Below, one piece after another: positions 49,773 through 63,522 of a DNA stretch of 64,000 nt. A program made the position numbers and the translations under genes. Numbering within the stretch: the first letter of the stretch is position 1; each line of letters begins with the position of its first letter. The notes beneath the pieces were generated by a model, which did not search any database, was not told the DNA's origin, and saw only the letters and a program-made list of their open reading frames with translations. The stretch is from Microbacteriaceae bacterium (lineage in GTDB: Bacteria > Actinomycetota > Actinomycetes > Actinomycetales > Microbacteriaceae): the NCBI GenBank assembly GCA_025464995.1, contig JAODMO010000006.1:1-64000 (forward strand). Reading direction: 5' to 3'.

Positions 49773-51074
49773 CCACGGCGTGATCGCAGAGCGGAATGAC
49801 GCGTCGACGGCACTCGCCGAACCCTCGCGCAACTCGGTGATGCGGCCCGCGCGCGTGAGCGTCACCGCCGACACCCCGCCGAGGTAGAGGGCGCCGAGCT
49901 CGTTCACGCTGAGCGCGATGTGGGCCGCGTTTTCGGGCACGTCGCCGATGAGGGGCTTGACGGTGGCGCTGCCGTCGTCGGCGATCTCGAGCAGGAAACC
50001 CCCGTCCGCGTAGCCCAGCGCGTCGGTGACCTCGAGCGCGATGGTGCCGTGCGCGCTGTAGAGGCGAGCTTCGAGGGCCTTCTCGACGTCGAGGATGCGG
50101 GTCCAGAGGTGGTCGCGCTGCGTGGTCTTGCGTGCCGCGCGGAAGTCCGAGATCTGCCACGCGAACGCCTCATCGACCGAGCGCAGTTTCGCGGTGACCT
50201 CGCCGACGAGGTCCATCTCGAAGATGAACCGCCACAGTCCCGAGTATGCGTCGTCGGTCGCCGAGGTCTGGAAGACGACGTCGAGCGTGTGTCCGAACAT
50301 CTCCGATTCGTTCTCGGTCACGCGGTAGAGCGCGAATCCCTGCGCCGTTCCCGCGACGTCGTCGTAGCGGACGACGCGCAGCGTCTTCGACTCCTTGCCG
50401 TCGCCAAGCAGGCCGAGCAGCCGGCGCAAGAGCAGCGGCCACGGCTCGATCTGGCCGGGCGACGCGAGCCGCACCCGCTCGATGAGAGCGGGGGCCTGGT
50501 CGAGCAGCTCGTCGATCGTGATGAAGTGGAGGCGCCCGTGCGCGGCCGGGCCCGACCAGGTTGCGCGGCGGGTCGCGATCGTCCAGTCGGCCGCCATGAC
50601 CGACGGGGCGAAGCCGAAGCGGCCGTAGATGGTCGCCTCCGAGACGGTGAGCGCTGCGACCGGCACGCCGAGCGAGTGGGCGGTACGGAGCTCCGCCTCG
50701 AGGAGGTTGCGCGCAATGCCGCGCCTGCGGTGAGTCGGTGACACCGTGACGGCACTGATCGCCCACGCGTCGACGGTGCGGTCGCCCGGCACGGTGAGCG
50801 GGGCAGACCACGAGCTCACGGTGGCGACGGGAGCCGCGGCATCCGCCGCCTGCTCGTCCCACACCCCGGTGGTGCGGCGGTAGGAGAGCCCCTCGACCCA
50901 CGCGGCGATGATGTCGGCGCCCTCGACGCCGTCATGGAACCCGCGTGCCTCGGCCTGGAGCCAGGCCTCGAACGCCGCGGCGTCGCTCGTGTCGACGAGT
51001 TCGAAGCGCAGTCCCTGCGTCGCCAGCGACTCGGCGGATTGGCGGTCGATGGGTGCGTCGAGATAGTGGGTCAC
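49755..51074 (-). CDS. GNAT family N-acetyltransferase (Eis-like)
   Basis: AVTVSPTHRRRGIARNLLEAELRTAHSLGVPVAALTVSEATIYGRFGFAPS; sterol-carrier-like C-terminal region. Confidence 0.9.
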   Translation of the reverse strand: MTHYLDAPIDRQSAESLATQGLRFELVDTSDAAAFEAWLQAEARGFHDGVEGADIIAAWVEGLSYRRTTGVWDEQAADAAAPVATVSSWSAPLTVPGDRTVDAWAISAVTVSPTHRRRGIARNLLEAELRTAHSLGVPVAALTVSEATIYGRFGFAPSVMAADWTIATRRATWSGPAAHGRLHFITIDELLDQAPALIERVRLASPGQIEPWPLLLRRLLGLLGDGKESKTLRVVRYDDVAGTAQGFALYRVTENESEMFGHTLDVVFQTSATDDAYSGLWRFIFEMDLVGEVTAKLRSVDEAFAWQISDFRAARKTTQRDHLWTRILDVEKALEARLYSAHGTIALEVTDALGYADGGFLLEIADDGSATVKPLIGDVPENAAHIALSVNELGALYLGGVSAVTLTRAGRITELREGSASAVDASFRSAITPWLSIWF

Positions 51075-51098
51075 TGATTCAGGCTAGTGGAGGTCACG

Positions 51099-54554
<3,456 letters not shown>

Positions 54555-54629
54555 GAACCCATCGTCCCATGGGCGTGCGACAGGGAGCGCCCGTTCGAAT
54601 CACCAGCGTCGGCGCTCGGGCCGGCCCCG

Positions 54630-54956
54630 TCACCAGTACTGGCGCGCGAGCGGTCCGTTGTCGCCGAGCAGTCGCCAGACCGTGCGGGTGAGGTCGGGGT
54701 GCTCGAGCGCGATCTGGCGGAGCACCCGGTACTCGCGCGTGGCCGACGGCTGGCGCCCGTCATTGGCGTCGATGGCGTCGGCGCGCAGGAGATAGACGAC
54801 GAGTTCGTCGACCGTCGGAAGCTCCTCCATGAACGCCCAGGGGTCTTCGCCACCGAGCAGGCGTTCCTCGACGATCGTCTCGAGTTCCTGGTGGGCCTCG
54901 GCGCGGAGCACCTCGAGGCTCGCACGGCCGCGGGGCAGGTGGTTGTTCGCGGGCAT
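54630..54956 (-). CDS. Conserved hypothetical protein
   Basis: 108 aa, MPANNHLPRGRASLEVLRAEAHQELETIVEERLLGGEDPWAFMEELPTVDELVVYLLRADAIDAND. Confidence 0.6.
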   Translation of the reverse strand: MPANNHLPRGRASLEVLRAEAHQELETIVEERLLGGEDPWAFMEELPTVDELVVYLLRADAIDANDGRQPSATREYRVLRQIALEHPDLTRTVWRLLGDNGPLARQYW

Positions 54957-55104
54957 CCATTCACCCTACGCGCGCACGGCCCGACCGTCATCTCGAGCGC
55001 GACTCACGGTGGGCCGGCACGCAACCCCTTGCGTGCGCGCCCCCGCCGTCGAAGGCTGGAGCGACGGAACGACACCGCCGACACCGCACAGGAAGGGCAT
55101 CCCC

Positions 55105-55920
55105 ATGACCGACTCACCGGCCGCCACCTTCGAACCCCGCTACGCCATCGTCACCGGCTCCGACTCGGGCATCGGCCGCGAGACCGCCGTCGTACTGGCC
55201 GAGGACGGCATGGACGTCGGTGTCACGTGGCACTCCGACGAGGATGGCGCGGAGGAGACCGCCCGCCTCGTGCGCGCCGCGGGCCGTCGCGCCGTCGTGA
55301 CGCGACTCGACACAGCGGATGTCGGGGCCTGCGGCGACGTGATCGACGCGCTGGCCGACGACCTGGGTGGGCTCGACGTCTTCGTCAACAACGCGGGCCT
55401 CGGCCAGTCGACCCGGTTTCTCGAGATGGACCTCGAGGAGTGGCGCGCGGTGATCGCGACCGATCTCGACGGCGCCTTCGTCTGCCTTCAGCGGGCCGCC
55501 AAGCGCATGGTGAATGCCGGCGTAGGAGGGCGTCTCATCGCTGTGACGAGCGTGCACGAGCACCAGCCGCGGGTCGGCTCGAGCGCCTACGTCGCCGCGA
55601 AGCACGGACTCGGCGGCCTCGTCAAGACGCTCGCCCAGGAGCTCGGGGAGTTTGGCATCACGGCGAACACCGTCGGGCCGGGGGAGATCTCGACCCCCAT
55701 GAACGACGCCGATGCGGATGACGCGATGAAGACTCATCGCCCTGGCGTTCCGCTCGGGCGCCCCGGACACCCGCGGGAGATCGCCGACGTGATCGCTTTC
55801 CTGGCCTCCGCGAAGTCGAGTTACGTGACGGGGGCTTCCTTCATCGCCGACGGCGGCATGCTGCAGATGGGGCCGCAGGCGGGTTCGCACCTGACCACGG
55901 ACGACTGGCGCCAGGGCTGA
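55105..55920 (+). CDS. SDR family oxidoreductase
   Basis: TGSDSGIGRETAVVLAEDG, NNAGLG, YVAAKHGLGG. Confidence 0.9.
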   Translation: MTDSPAATFEPRYAIVTGSDSGIGRETAVVLAEDGMDVGVTWHSDEDGAEETARLVRAAGRRAVVTRLDTADVGACGDVIDALADDLGGLDVFVNNAGLGQSTRFLEMDLEEWRAVIATDLDGAFVCLQRAAKRMVNAGVGGRLIAVTSVHEHQPRVGSSAYVAAKHGLGGLVKTLAQELGEFGITANTVGPGEISTPMNDADADDAMKTHRPGVPLGRPGHPREIADVIAFLASAKSSYVTGASFIADGGMLQMGPQAGSHLTTDDWRQG

Positions 55921-55936
55921 ATAGCACCCGCTCCTG

Positions 55937-56551
55937 TCAGCGGGCCGAGCGCGGCCGTACCGCCTGCTTCCTGCCCTGGACGACGAGTCCGATGACGGGA
56001 ACGAGCAGCAGCGCGAGCGCGACGAGCGAGCCGAAGGTGGCGAACAGGAGTGTGACGAGCACGCTCACCGCGAGTAGGGCGATCGTCGCGGTGTAGAACG
56101 CCCGCCGCCCGCTCAGCGCGAATGCCGTCGCGACGGCCGCGAGTGGAATGAGCCGCAGCAGGATGTCGCCCGCCCAGTAAGGAAAGGCGCCACCGTAGAA
56201 CGAGATGACTCCGGCGACGAACAGCACCGCGAGCCACCCGAGCACGATCCAGCGGCTGGTGCGCCGCGGCTGCTCCGTCGCGTATGACGTGGCCACCGGA
56301 CGCTGCCCGACCTGCCTGGCCATCACGTCGCGCGCGAGGGTCACCCGGGCGAACTCCGCCCCTGCCGCGGCAACGCGTTCGCGCGAGGCGCCGGCGAGGC
56401 GGTCGGGATGCACCGCGCGGGCGAGTCGGCGATAGGCGCGTTCGACGTCCGACGTGGTCGCGTCGAGCCCCACGTCGAGGATCGCCGCAGCCTCCTCGGG
56501 CGTCATCCACGCCCCGTGCGTGCCTCCGCCGTTCGGCTGGCCTGTGTGCAT
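55937..56551 (-). CDS. J domain-containing membrane protein
   Basis: MTPEEAAAILDVGLDATTSDVERAYRRLARAVHPDRLAG (HPD), followed by TM helices. Confidence 0.85.
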   Translation of the reverse strand: MHTGQPNGGGTHGAWMTPEEAAAILDVGLDATTSDVERAYRRLARAVHPDRLAGASRERVAAAGAEFARVTLARDVMARQVGQRPVATSYATEQPRRTSRWIVLGWLAVLFVAGVISFYGGAFPYWAGDILLRLIPLAAVATAFALSGRRAFYTATIALLAVSVLVTLLFATFGSLVALALLLVPVIGLVVQGRKQAVRPRSAR

Positions 56552-56650
56552 AGACCCACTGTGCGCCGCCGAGGGGGCGGTGTCGAGTGCCGGGTCGGGA
56601 CACGCCCGGTCCATGGGGCAGGCCGCCGGGCCTTCGGCGGCAGTTCCCGC

Positions 56651-57199
56651 CTAGACCACGCCGAGGGCCACGTGTTCCCCCTCGGGCAGTTCGACGCGCA
56701 CCGTGTCGCCGGGCGACACCACCCCGCCCGCGACGACGATACCCATGATGCCGGACTTGCGGATGATGCTTCCGTCGTCGTCCTTCGCCACGAGTGCCTT
56801 CATCAGGCCGTCCTGATAGGTGTTGATCTTGGAGCACGGGCTGCGGAGCCCGGTGACCTCGACGATCGCCTCCCGGCCGAGGTGGAGGCGGGTTCCGAGC
56901 GGAAGCGCCAGCAGATCGACCCCGCGCGTCGTGACATTCTCGCCGAGCTCACCCGGCAGGACGGCGAAGCGCCCGTCGAGCTCGTCGAACAGCTCGGCCT
57001 GGAGGAGATGCACCTGCGTCAGGTTCGCCCGCGTCGGGTCCTTCTTCACCACATAGAGGTGTTGCGCCGTCGCACCCGCGTGCGCGTCTCCCTCGACGCC
57101 CCAGCCCTCGATGAGTGTGATGGCGTCGACCGTCGGCTTGCTGAAGCTGTGAGAGGCCGCGCGACTCACGGCAGCGACGGTTCCGGGTGTCCGAGTCAT
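56651..57199 (-). CDS. MOSC domain-containing protein
   Basis: VEGDAHAG...LLQAELFDEL...LPGELGENVTTRGVDLLALPLGTRLHLG...EVTGLRSPCSKINTY. Confidence 0.88.
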   Translation of the reverse strand: MTRTPGTVAAVSRAASHSFSKPTVDAITLIEGWGVEGDAHAGATAQHLYVVKKDPTRANLTQVHLLQAELFDELDGRFAVLPGELGENVTTRGVDLLALPLGTRLHLGREAIVEVTGLRSPCSKINTYQDGLMKALVAKDDDGSIIRKSGIMGIVVAGGVVSPGDTVRVELPEGEHVALGVV

Positions 57200-57678
57200 C
57201 CTGCGATTCTGTCAGGTCGTCACGGTCGCGACCGCGCGACCATCCGCCACGCGGCACTCGACCGGGCGGCGGAAGACGAATACGCGAGCGTCAGCACGGT
57301 CGCCGTGCGCACGGGCGCCCCGCCATTGTCGTCTGACCGGCCACCACGCGGCACACCGCCGAGACGGTGCGCAGCTTCGCTTTCGCGCTGACGTCGGGTG
57401 ACGCGTCGTCGCCCGCGCCTCGAACCGGCTGCTGTCACCGGAAACACGGTCGAGCGCACGGCGTACGCGGAGATCCTCGTCGGGTCGCAGCATCCGCCGG
57501 AGGGAATCCGATCCGGATGCGACGGCCTTCGCCCTGCGCGACAGCGAGGGGTTGATCATCTCGGCTGCGTTCTTCCCGCCGGACGACCCCGACGAGGTGA
57601 TGCAGCACCACCCACCAACCTGTTCGCTCAGAGTCACAACAACCCGCCGCCGGCACTCGCGCACTGAGCATTCGACCG

Positions 57679-58269
57679 CTACCTGCGGGGCAGCACCGTC
57701 AGTACGCGCGTCACGAACTCGTAGTAGGAGGTCATGTACTGCCGGAGGAAGTCGGCCGTGCCCGCATTGGTGACCTCGCCGGAGTCGGTGATGAGCCCGG
57801 GTGTCATCTGGATGTAGGCCTCGGGAGAGCTCATCTGTCGCGAGTTGCAGAAGGCGAGCACGCTTCGGAGGTTCTGCTGCGCCACCGCCGTGCCGATGGC
57901 GCCGATCGAGGCACCGATGATGGCCGACGGCTTGTCGGAGAAGGAATTGTCACCCCACGGCCTGCTCGCCCAGTCGATTGCGTTTTTGAGCGCACCCGGG
58001 ATGGCGCGGTTGTACTCGGGCGTCACGAACAGCACGGCATCGACCGACGCGATCGCTTCCTTGAGGGCGAGGCCCTCCGGCGGATAGTCCGCGTCGTAGT
58101 CGGGGCTGTACAGCGGCAGGTCGCCGATGGGGATCTCGACGAATTCGAACTCGTCGGGCGCGAGGCGTATCAACGCCTTGGACAGTGTGCGGTTGATGGA
58201 CGTCGTCGAGAGACTGCCGACGAAGTAGCCGACGGTGTACGGCGGTTCGTGCTCATGGATGGTGGTCAT
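57679..58269 (-). CDS. NADPH-dependent FMN reductase
   Basis: VGYFVGSLSTTSINRTLSKALIRLA...VLFVTPEYNRAIPGALKNAIDWASRP. Confidence 0.92.
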   Translation of the reverse strand: MTTIHEHEPPYTVGYFVGSLSTTSINRTLSKALIRLAPDEFEFVEIPIGDLPLYSPDYDADYPPEGLALKEAIASVDAVLFVTPEYNRAIPGALKNAIDWASRPWGDNSFSDKPSAIIGASIGAIGTAVAQQNLRSVLAFCNSRQMSSPEAYIQMTPGLITDSGEVTNAGTADFLRQYMTSYYEFVTRVLTVLPRR

Positions 58270-58592
58270 GATGCCCCTTCTGGTTGCCTCCACGCTAGGA
58301 CACGCGAGCGGTTGTTTCCAGACCGGGATCGCGGGTATCGACCGCGCTCCTCTCCGGGCCCGTCGGCCAAGCCCACAGGCACAGACGCCTCCGACGTCGA
58401 TTCCTCACCGTTCGACGACGTAGTCGAGCCACGACTCGAGCTGCGCGAGACGGTGCACGCTGGCAGGATCTGGGTGAGACGCTGCCTCGCTCGTGTCCGC
58501 CCCCACGACGCCGAGGGGAGAGACGCGCCACCGGCTGACGTGTTTGGTCCATTCGGGCAGGGAGGCACCCTGCCCGTCGACGGGTGTGAGAC

Positions 58593-59696
58593 CTACTTGA
58601 GCAACACCGGCCCCGCGTCGACGGGGGTGCGGAAGATCGAATACGGGTACATCCGCAGGTCTCGGCCGCCCTGGTACTTGTCCTGCCGGTGCAACTGGTT
58701 CGCGGTGACGTAGAGGTAGCCGTCGGTCGCGAGTGCCATCGTGTCGGGCCACATCAGTCTGGGATCGTGGACGACGGTCTCCAACTGCCCGTCGGGCAGT
58801 CGACGCACGATCGCGTTGTGCTCGTAGCTGGTGGCGTACAGCCGGCCGGCGTCGTCGGATTCGAGCCCGTCGGCGCCGCCGCCCTTATCGCCTTCGTCGA
58901 CGACCGTGGCTGCGACATCCGCGTCGGAGACGGCCCTGTCGATGAGAGCGTCGGTCGACACGCTGTACCACCGGCGCGACAGCAGCGGGCAGTACCAGAG
59001 GCGCGATCCGTCGCTCGAGATGGCGACGCCGTCGCTGCCCATCGTGACGGGGGACACGTCGCCGTCGGGGGAGCGCTCCGCGAATACACGACCCTCGACG
59101 ATGGCAACGAGTTCGGGCGGAACCCGCGCCTTGGTCGACGCGTGGTCGTGCAGGCGACGCCACGACTCGCCGGAGTTGATGTCGACGACGATGATGCCGT
59201 TCGGGCCGCCGTCTGCTGAGTCGGTGATGAAAGCGACGTTGCGGCGGAGGTCGAACCGCACGTCGTTGAGGTAGGTGGTGGGCAGGGCGACCTCGGCGGG
59301 AAACGTGATGGTCTTCATCACCGTGTCGGTGGCGAGGTCGACGCACACGAGCTTCGGACCGCCCGGCTCTGTCGGTGCGAACATCGGAGACCCGGTGTCG
59401 AGGATCCAGAGCCTGTCTTTCGGGTCGACCACGATGTTCTGCACAGACACCAGTGCATCCGCGTCGTCGTTTCCGGACGGGCGGTTCCACGCGTTGTCGG
59501 GGTATGGAACCGTCGTGCCGTTGACCAGCTCGACGACCGATGCGGTCACGTCGTCACCCCACTTCGGGAAGTTCACGAAGATGCGTCCGCTGTGCGAGAC
59601 ACCCACGCCCGTCGGCATGGGTCCGTCGTCGAAGCTGTGCACGCGTTCGAGGTCGCCCAAGGGTGCGTCCTGAGGTGTGGGGTTCGAAGAGTTCAT
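58593..59696 (-). CDS. Major royal jelly protein/Yellow-like family protein
   Basis: GVGVSHSGRIFVNFPKWGDDVTASVVELVNGTTVPYPDNAWN...VVDPKDRLWILDTGSPMF...YLNDVRFDLRRNVAFITDSADGGPNGIIVVD. Confidence 0.85.
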   Translation of the reverse strand: MNSSNPTPQDAPLGDLERVHSFDDGPMPTGVGVSHSGRIFVNFPKWGDDVTASVVELVNGTTVPYPDNAWNRPSGNDDADALVSVQNIVVDPKDRLWILDTGSPMFAPTEPGGPKLVCVDLATDTVMKTITFPAEVALPTTYLNDVRFDLRRNVAFITDSADGGPNGIIVVDINSGESWRRLHDHASTKARVPPELVAIVEGRVFAERSPDGDVSPVTMGSDGVAISSDGSRLWYCPLLSRRWYSVSTDALIDRAVSDADVAATVVDEGDKGGGADGLESDDAGRLYATSYEHNAIVRRLPDGQLETVVHDPRLMWPDTMALATDGYLYVTANQLHRQDKYQGGRDLRMYPYSIFRTPVDAGPVLLK

Positions 59697-59807
59697 CGCT
59701 CAACTCAACGCCGCGGGACCGGACCGGTGCAACCCCTTGCGGCGGCCACGGCTTCCACCGAGTGTGGACACCGATCTCTACCCGTCGATACCTATGAAAG
59801 GAACGCC

Positions 59808-59984
59808 ATGTCTGACAACTCGTCGACCACACCCACCCCCTCCGAGGACGACGGCCGCGTGGCCGAGAACCCGTCGAACGACACGTCGGTCGGGGAGAAC
59901 CCGGCGGCCTCCCACGACGAGTCGCAGGAGATCGCGGCAACCGGCAAGCCCTCGAAGGCGGAGGGCGACGACGGCGACGCGTAG
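59808..59984 (+). CDS. Small acidic disordered hypothetical protein
   Basis: 58 aa, MSDNSSTTPTPSEDDGRVAENPSNDTSVGENPAASHDESQEIAATGKPSKAEGDDGDA; GAAAGGA RBS upstream. Confidence 0.55.
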   Translation: MSDNSSTTPTPSEDDGRVAENPSNDTSVGENPAASHDESQEIAATGKPSKAEGDDGDA

Positions 59985-60024
59985 CTGTCCGGCCCGGTCA
60001 AGCCACGCGGGGCGCATCTCAGCG

Positions 60025-63000
60025 CTACTGCCGCGCGCCCGCAGCTAGAGGCACAAAGGGCAGCACGACGGGCGCCGCGGCCTCCCCGTCGAGCACGTGC
60101 GCCTGCTGCGACCCCTCCGGCACCAGGATGTCGAGCACGTTCGCATCGCTCGAGTCGGTGTCGCGTGCGGGGTTCGCGTCGGTGTACTCTCCCGCGCCGC
60201 CGCCGAAGCGGTACTCCGTGATCCACGACATGCTCGTGCCCGCCGACGCGTCCCAGTATTCCCGCGAGTAGACGGGGCGGATGCCGCCCTGCCCCTCGTT
60301 CTCATCGGCGTGCGACATCACCGTCGCCTGGTATCCCGCGCTCGCCAGATCGATGGCGCCGAGAGCCGATTTCGGCACGGTCAGCGCGATCTGCCCCGCC
60401 TCGGGCAGCACGAGCAGGGTCGCATCGGCCAGCACCGCACCGCTCGCGTCGCGCACGGCGGGAGTGGCGAAACCGGAACCGGAGATGACGACGTCGAACG
60501 GTCTCTCGAGCCGCGCGTTCGTGCCGAGCCGGGCATCGACCGGATCGCCGGCCGCACTCGCGGGGCTCACGTAGAGATCCACTCGCTGGACCGAGAGCTG
60601 ATCGCCGCCCCACGGGTTGCCGATGACGCCGTCGAGCGAGACCACGAAGTTGACGGTGTCGCCCGCGTCGTAGACGTCGAGCGCGGTGATGTCGAACGCC
60701 CCGGCGGTGAAGGCACCGTTGGTCGGATACACGTAGGTGCCGGGTCCATTGTCATCGCCGACCGGGTCGCTGATCGATCCCAGCCGCGTGCCGAAGTTGA
60801 CCGACGTGAGGGTGCGACGCTCGAGCGTCGTGCCTCCGTCCGCTCCGACGGCGACGGCGGTGACGGCGTTCGGACCGAGCACGAGCGGTACGGTCGCGCT
60901 GAACGCTCCGTCCGTCACATCGGCCCTGATCGCCGTACCGTTGGCACCCAGCCAGACCGTCGGTGCCGTGGTCGTGCCCGACACTGTGACGGTCGCCTGG
61001 TCAGTCGTGGTGCCCTGCTCGGGCACCGCCACCTCGAGGGTCGGACCGACGGGGCGCGATCCGGTCGCGTAGCGGTCGGCGACGACGGCGGGCGTCTCGA
61101 CGGGGGCCCCTTCGCCGATGGAGACGGCGAGGCGCACGAATTGCGCCATCGACCACGCCAGCGGGGTTGCGGAGCCGGTACCCTCGCCGAACGCGAACCC
61201 GTGAGTCGTCGCATCCGTCTCGTCCCAGACCTGTTCGGGAATCAGGTAGCCCTCGTTGGCCGCATTCGCCATCGTTCGCAGGTAGGCGGAGGCGTCGCCG
61301 CCCTTGGCGAGCTCGTACTCGCCTCGCTCACCCGTGAGCAGCGGCCACAGGCGCCCGACGCCGGTGCCGTCATAGGGGGAGCCATCCGCCTTCTCGCCGT
61401 AGCCGTCGTGGTTGTACCGGTACCACATGGGTCCGTTCGGCGTCTCGACGCGGATGGTGGAGTCGATCTCGGGCAGCGAGGCGGCCACGGCCGGGTCGGT
61501 CGGCGGCTTGACCCCGAGTCGCACCAGCTCGAGAAACCCGCCGTCGACGATCGCGCGCTCGTCGAAGTCGCCTCCGCCGTTGTTGATGCTCAGGGTCGCC
61601 CCGTCGTCGGGGTCGCCGTTGTTGTCGATGCGCTCGAAGTATGAGCCGTCGCCGAGCGGTCCGGTCGTGGTGAACGTCCACGACTCGACGCGCCGCTGCC
61701 AGTCGTCAGCGACGCCAGCATAGATCGCTGCCGCGCCCTCGTCGCCGTTCGTCGCGGCAATGTCGGAAGCGGCGACGAGACCCGCGATCTCCGCCGCGAT
61801 CGTGCTCGGCGAGTAGCCGCCCTCCTCCTCCCAGCGCTCCTGTGGGGTGGATGGGCCGTGGGACACGAGGAAGTCGGCGGCCTTCTTCACGTGGTCGTTC
61901 CACGTGTCGGCGTCGGTGCGGCCGAGCTGCCACGCGAGCACGATCGGGAAGGCCACCTCGTCGAGCTGGAGTCCCGTCCAATACGGGGTCCCGTCGAGGA
62001 GGGTGTTCTGCGGGAATGAGCCGTCGGGCTTCTGCTGCACCGTGAAGAGGTAGTCGAGCGAACGGTTCGCTGCATCCGCATCGCCGATCGCCAGTTGTGC
62101 CGTGGCGACCTCGTACAGGTCGCGGGCCCAGACCAGGTGGTAGCCGCCGACGCCCGCCTCGTTCGCGTTCTGAGCTTCGCCCCACGGCACGGTGAGCGAC
62201 GCGATGTTCGCGCCGCGGTAGGTCTTGTCTTCGTGCGCCTTGAGCGTCATCGCCGCCACGGTGTACTGGGTCGACAAGGCGCGGTCGCGCCGCACGCTCT
62301 CGGGCAGGCGGTCGAGGCTGTCGAGGTAGCGGTGCCAGCCGCGCACATACGAGGCCCGTTCGCGATTCGTGCCGCCGCGGAGGCTCGCGCGCGCGGCATC
62401 CACTGCTTCATCCGTGGAGGCGCCGAAACCGAGGGCGATCGTGCCGCTGAGGGTACGCCGGGAGCCGTGCAGCTTCAGCCGGGCGGTCTGCACGACGTTT
62501 CCGTCGGCCGCGGCGGGATAGGTGTTGTCGAGGTCGAAGTCGTCGGCGAGATCGGTCCAGCCGTCGCTGACCCCGGAGAATCCGGTCGACGTCGCCGAGA
62601 AGGTGCGGTCGGCGATGAGGGCGCTCGCGACGGGCTCGGTGCCGCTGGTGTCTTCCGCGACGAGTGCGCCGCGCTCCGTGCGGCCGGAGTCGTGCATGCC
62701 GCTGTTGGCGAGGGACGGGTCGTACTGCGCATACACCGTGTAACGGCCGCCGTCGAGGGAACGAAGCTCGACGTCGATGAGCACGGTGGACCGGTCGGGG
62801 TCGGTGAAGTAGGTCTTGCTGATCTCATAGCGGCCGTCGGTGTCGGTGTTCACCTGCCGGTAGACGAGGGCCCGGGGGTCGACGAGCTCGACGCTGTGGG
62901 TGGTATCGGTCGACTCCCGGTCGGCGAAGGTGCGATTGTCGGTGACGATGAGCTCCAGGCTTCGCGAGTTGGCGACGTCGACACGTGGGTAGTAGATCTC

Positions 63001-63321
63001 GCCGAGCGTTCCCTCGGAGAGGGTGTACCAGACCTTCGAACTCGTGGATGCCGCGGTGCCGATGCCCTGCTTCGCGCCGGTCGTCCACGTGGCGTCGTTC
63101 CCCGGCGCCCCCGGCGCGGCGGAAGGCTGCGCGGTCGCTGCCGCCGAGAATGCGGGCGACGCGGGAACGACCGCGGCCCCGGCGGGCGCAGCGGTGCCGA
63201 CGACACCGAGAGCCGCGGAAAGGAGCGACGCGAGCGCGACGCTCGCGCGCCTGGACGAGACGCGGCGGAACCCCGCGTTCTCACGGACTTCGTATTCGGA
63301 TATTGCGCGCGAACGGGACAT
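60025..63321 (-). CDS. Secreted multidomain GH15 glucodextranase-like/glucan 1,4-alpha-glucosidase
   Basis: Signal peptide (RRASVALASLLSAALGVVGTAAPAGAA); GH15 core YHLVWARDLYEVATAQLAIGDADAANRSLDYLF...WPLLTGERGEYEL; C-terminal SISDPVGDDNGPGTYVYPTNGAFTAGAFDITALDVYDAGDTVNFVVSLD. Confidence 0.9.
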   Translation of the reverse strand: MSRSRAISEYEVRENAGFRRVSSRRASVALASLLSAALGVVGTAAPAGAAVVPASPAFSAAATAQPSAAPGAPGNDATWTTGAKQGIGTAASTSSKVWYTLSEGTLGEIYYPRVDVANSRSLELIVTDNRTFADRESTDTTHSVELVDPRALVYRQVNTDTDGRYEISKTYFTDPDRSTVLIDVELRSLDGGRYTVYAQYDPSLANSGMHDSGRTERGALVAEDTSGTEPVASALIADRTFSATSTGFSGVSDGWTDLADDFDLDNTYPAAADGNVVQTARLKLHGSRRTLSGTIALGFGASTDEAVDAARASLRGGTNRERASYVRGWHRYLDSLDRLPESVRRDRALSTQYTVAAMTLKAHEDKTYRGANIASLTVPWGEAQNANEAGVGGYHLVWARDLYEVATAQLAIGDADAANRSLDYLFTVQQKPDGSFPQNTLLDGTPYWTGLQLDEVAFPIVLAWQLGRTDADTWNDHVKKAADFLVSHGPSTPQERWEEEGGYSPSTIAAEIAGLVAASDIAATNGDEGAAAIYAGVADDWQRRVESWTFTTTGPLGDGSYFERIDNNGDPDDGATLSINNGGGDFDERAIVDGGFLELVRLGVKPPTDPAVAASLPEIDSTIRVETPNGPMWYRYNHDGYGEKADGSPYDGTGVGRLWPLLTGERGEYELAKGGDASAYLRTMANAANEGYLIPEQVWDETDATTHGFAFGEGTGSATPLAWSMAQFVRLAVSIGEGAPVETPAVVADRYATGSRPVGPTLEVAVPEQGTTTDQATVTVSGTTTAPTVWLGANGTAIRADVTDGAFSATVPLVLGPNAVTAVAVGADGGTTLERRTLTSVNFGTRLGSISDPVGDDNGPGTYVYPTNGAFTAGAFDITALDVYDAGDTVNFVVSLDGVIGNPWGGDQLSVQRVDLYVSPASAAGDPVDARLGTNARLERPFDVVISGSGFATPAVRDASGAVLADATLLVLPEAGQIALTVPKSALGAIDLASAGYQATVMSHADENEGQGGIRPVYSREYWDASAGTSMSWITEYRFGGGAGEYTDANPARDTDSSDANVLDILVPEGSQQAHVLDGEAAAPVVLPFVPLAAGARQ

Positions 63322-63522
63322 CTGTTCTCCATCGGACAGTGCGACCACGGATACACCAGGGTTGTCGGCAGGCCCAGTGAGACCTCGGCGGGTCGACGAA
63401 TCTGCCCGCGGTACCGGCTTTGCTCCATCCAACCCCGCAGACGCGATACCGGCAACCCCGTTGTGCGGGGTTGTGCAGTCGCAGAGGCTGGTGAGGCGAG
63501 AGCCCACCGAGGAGGAAATACC

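Noticed and set aside
58405-58592. Minus-strand stretch GASLPEWTKHVSRWRVSPLGVVGAD...LAQLESWLDYVVER* overlapping the 3' end of the MRJP gene
   Set aside because: Reads protein-like but has no convincing start codon or RBS outside the MRJP gene; too weak to call as a gene or pseudogene.
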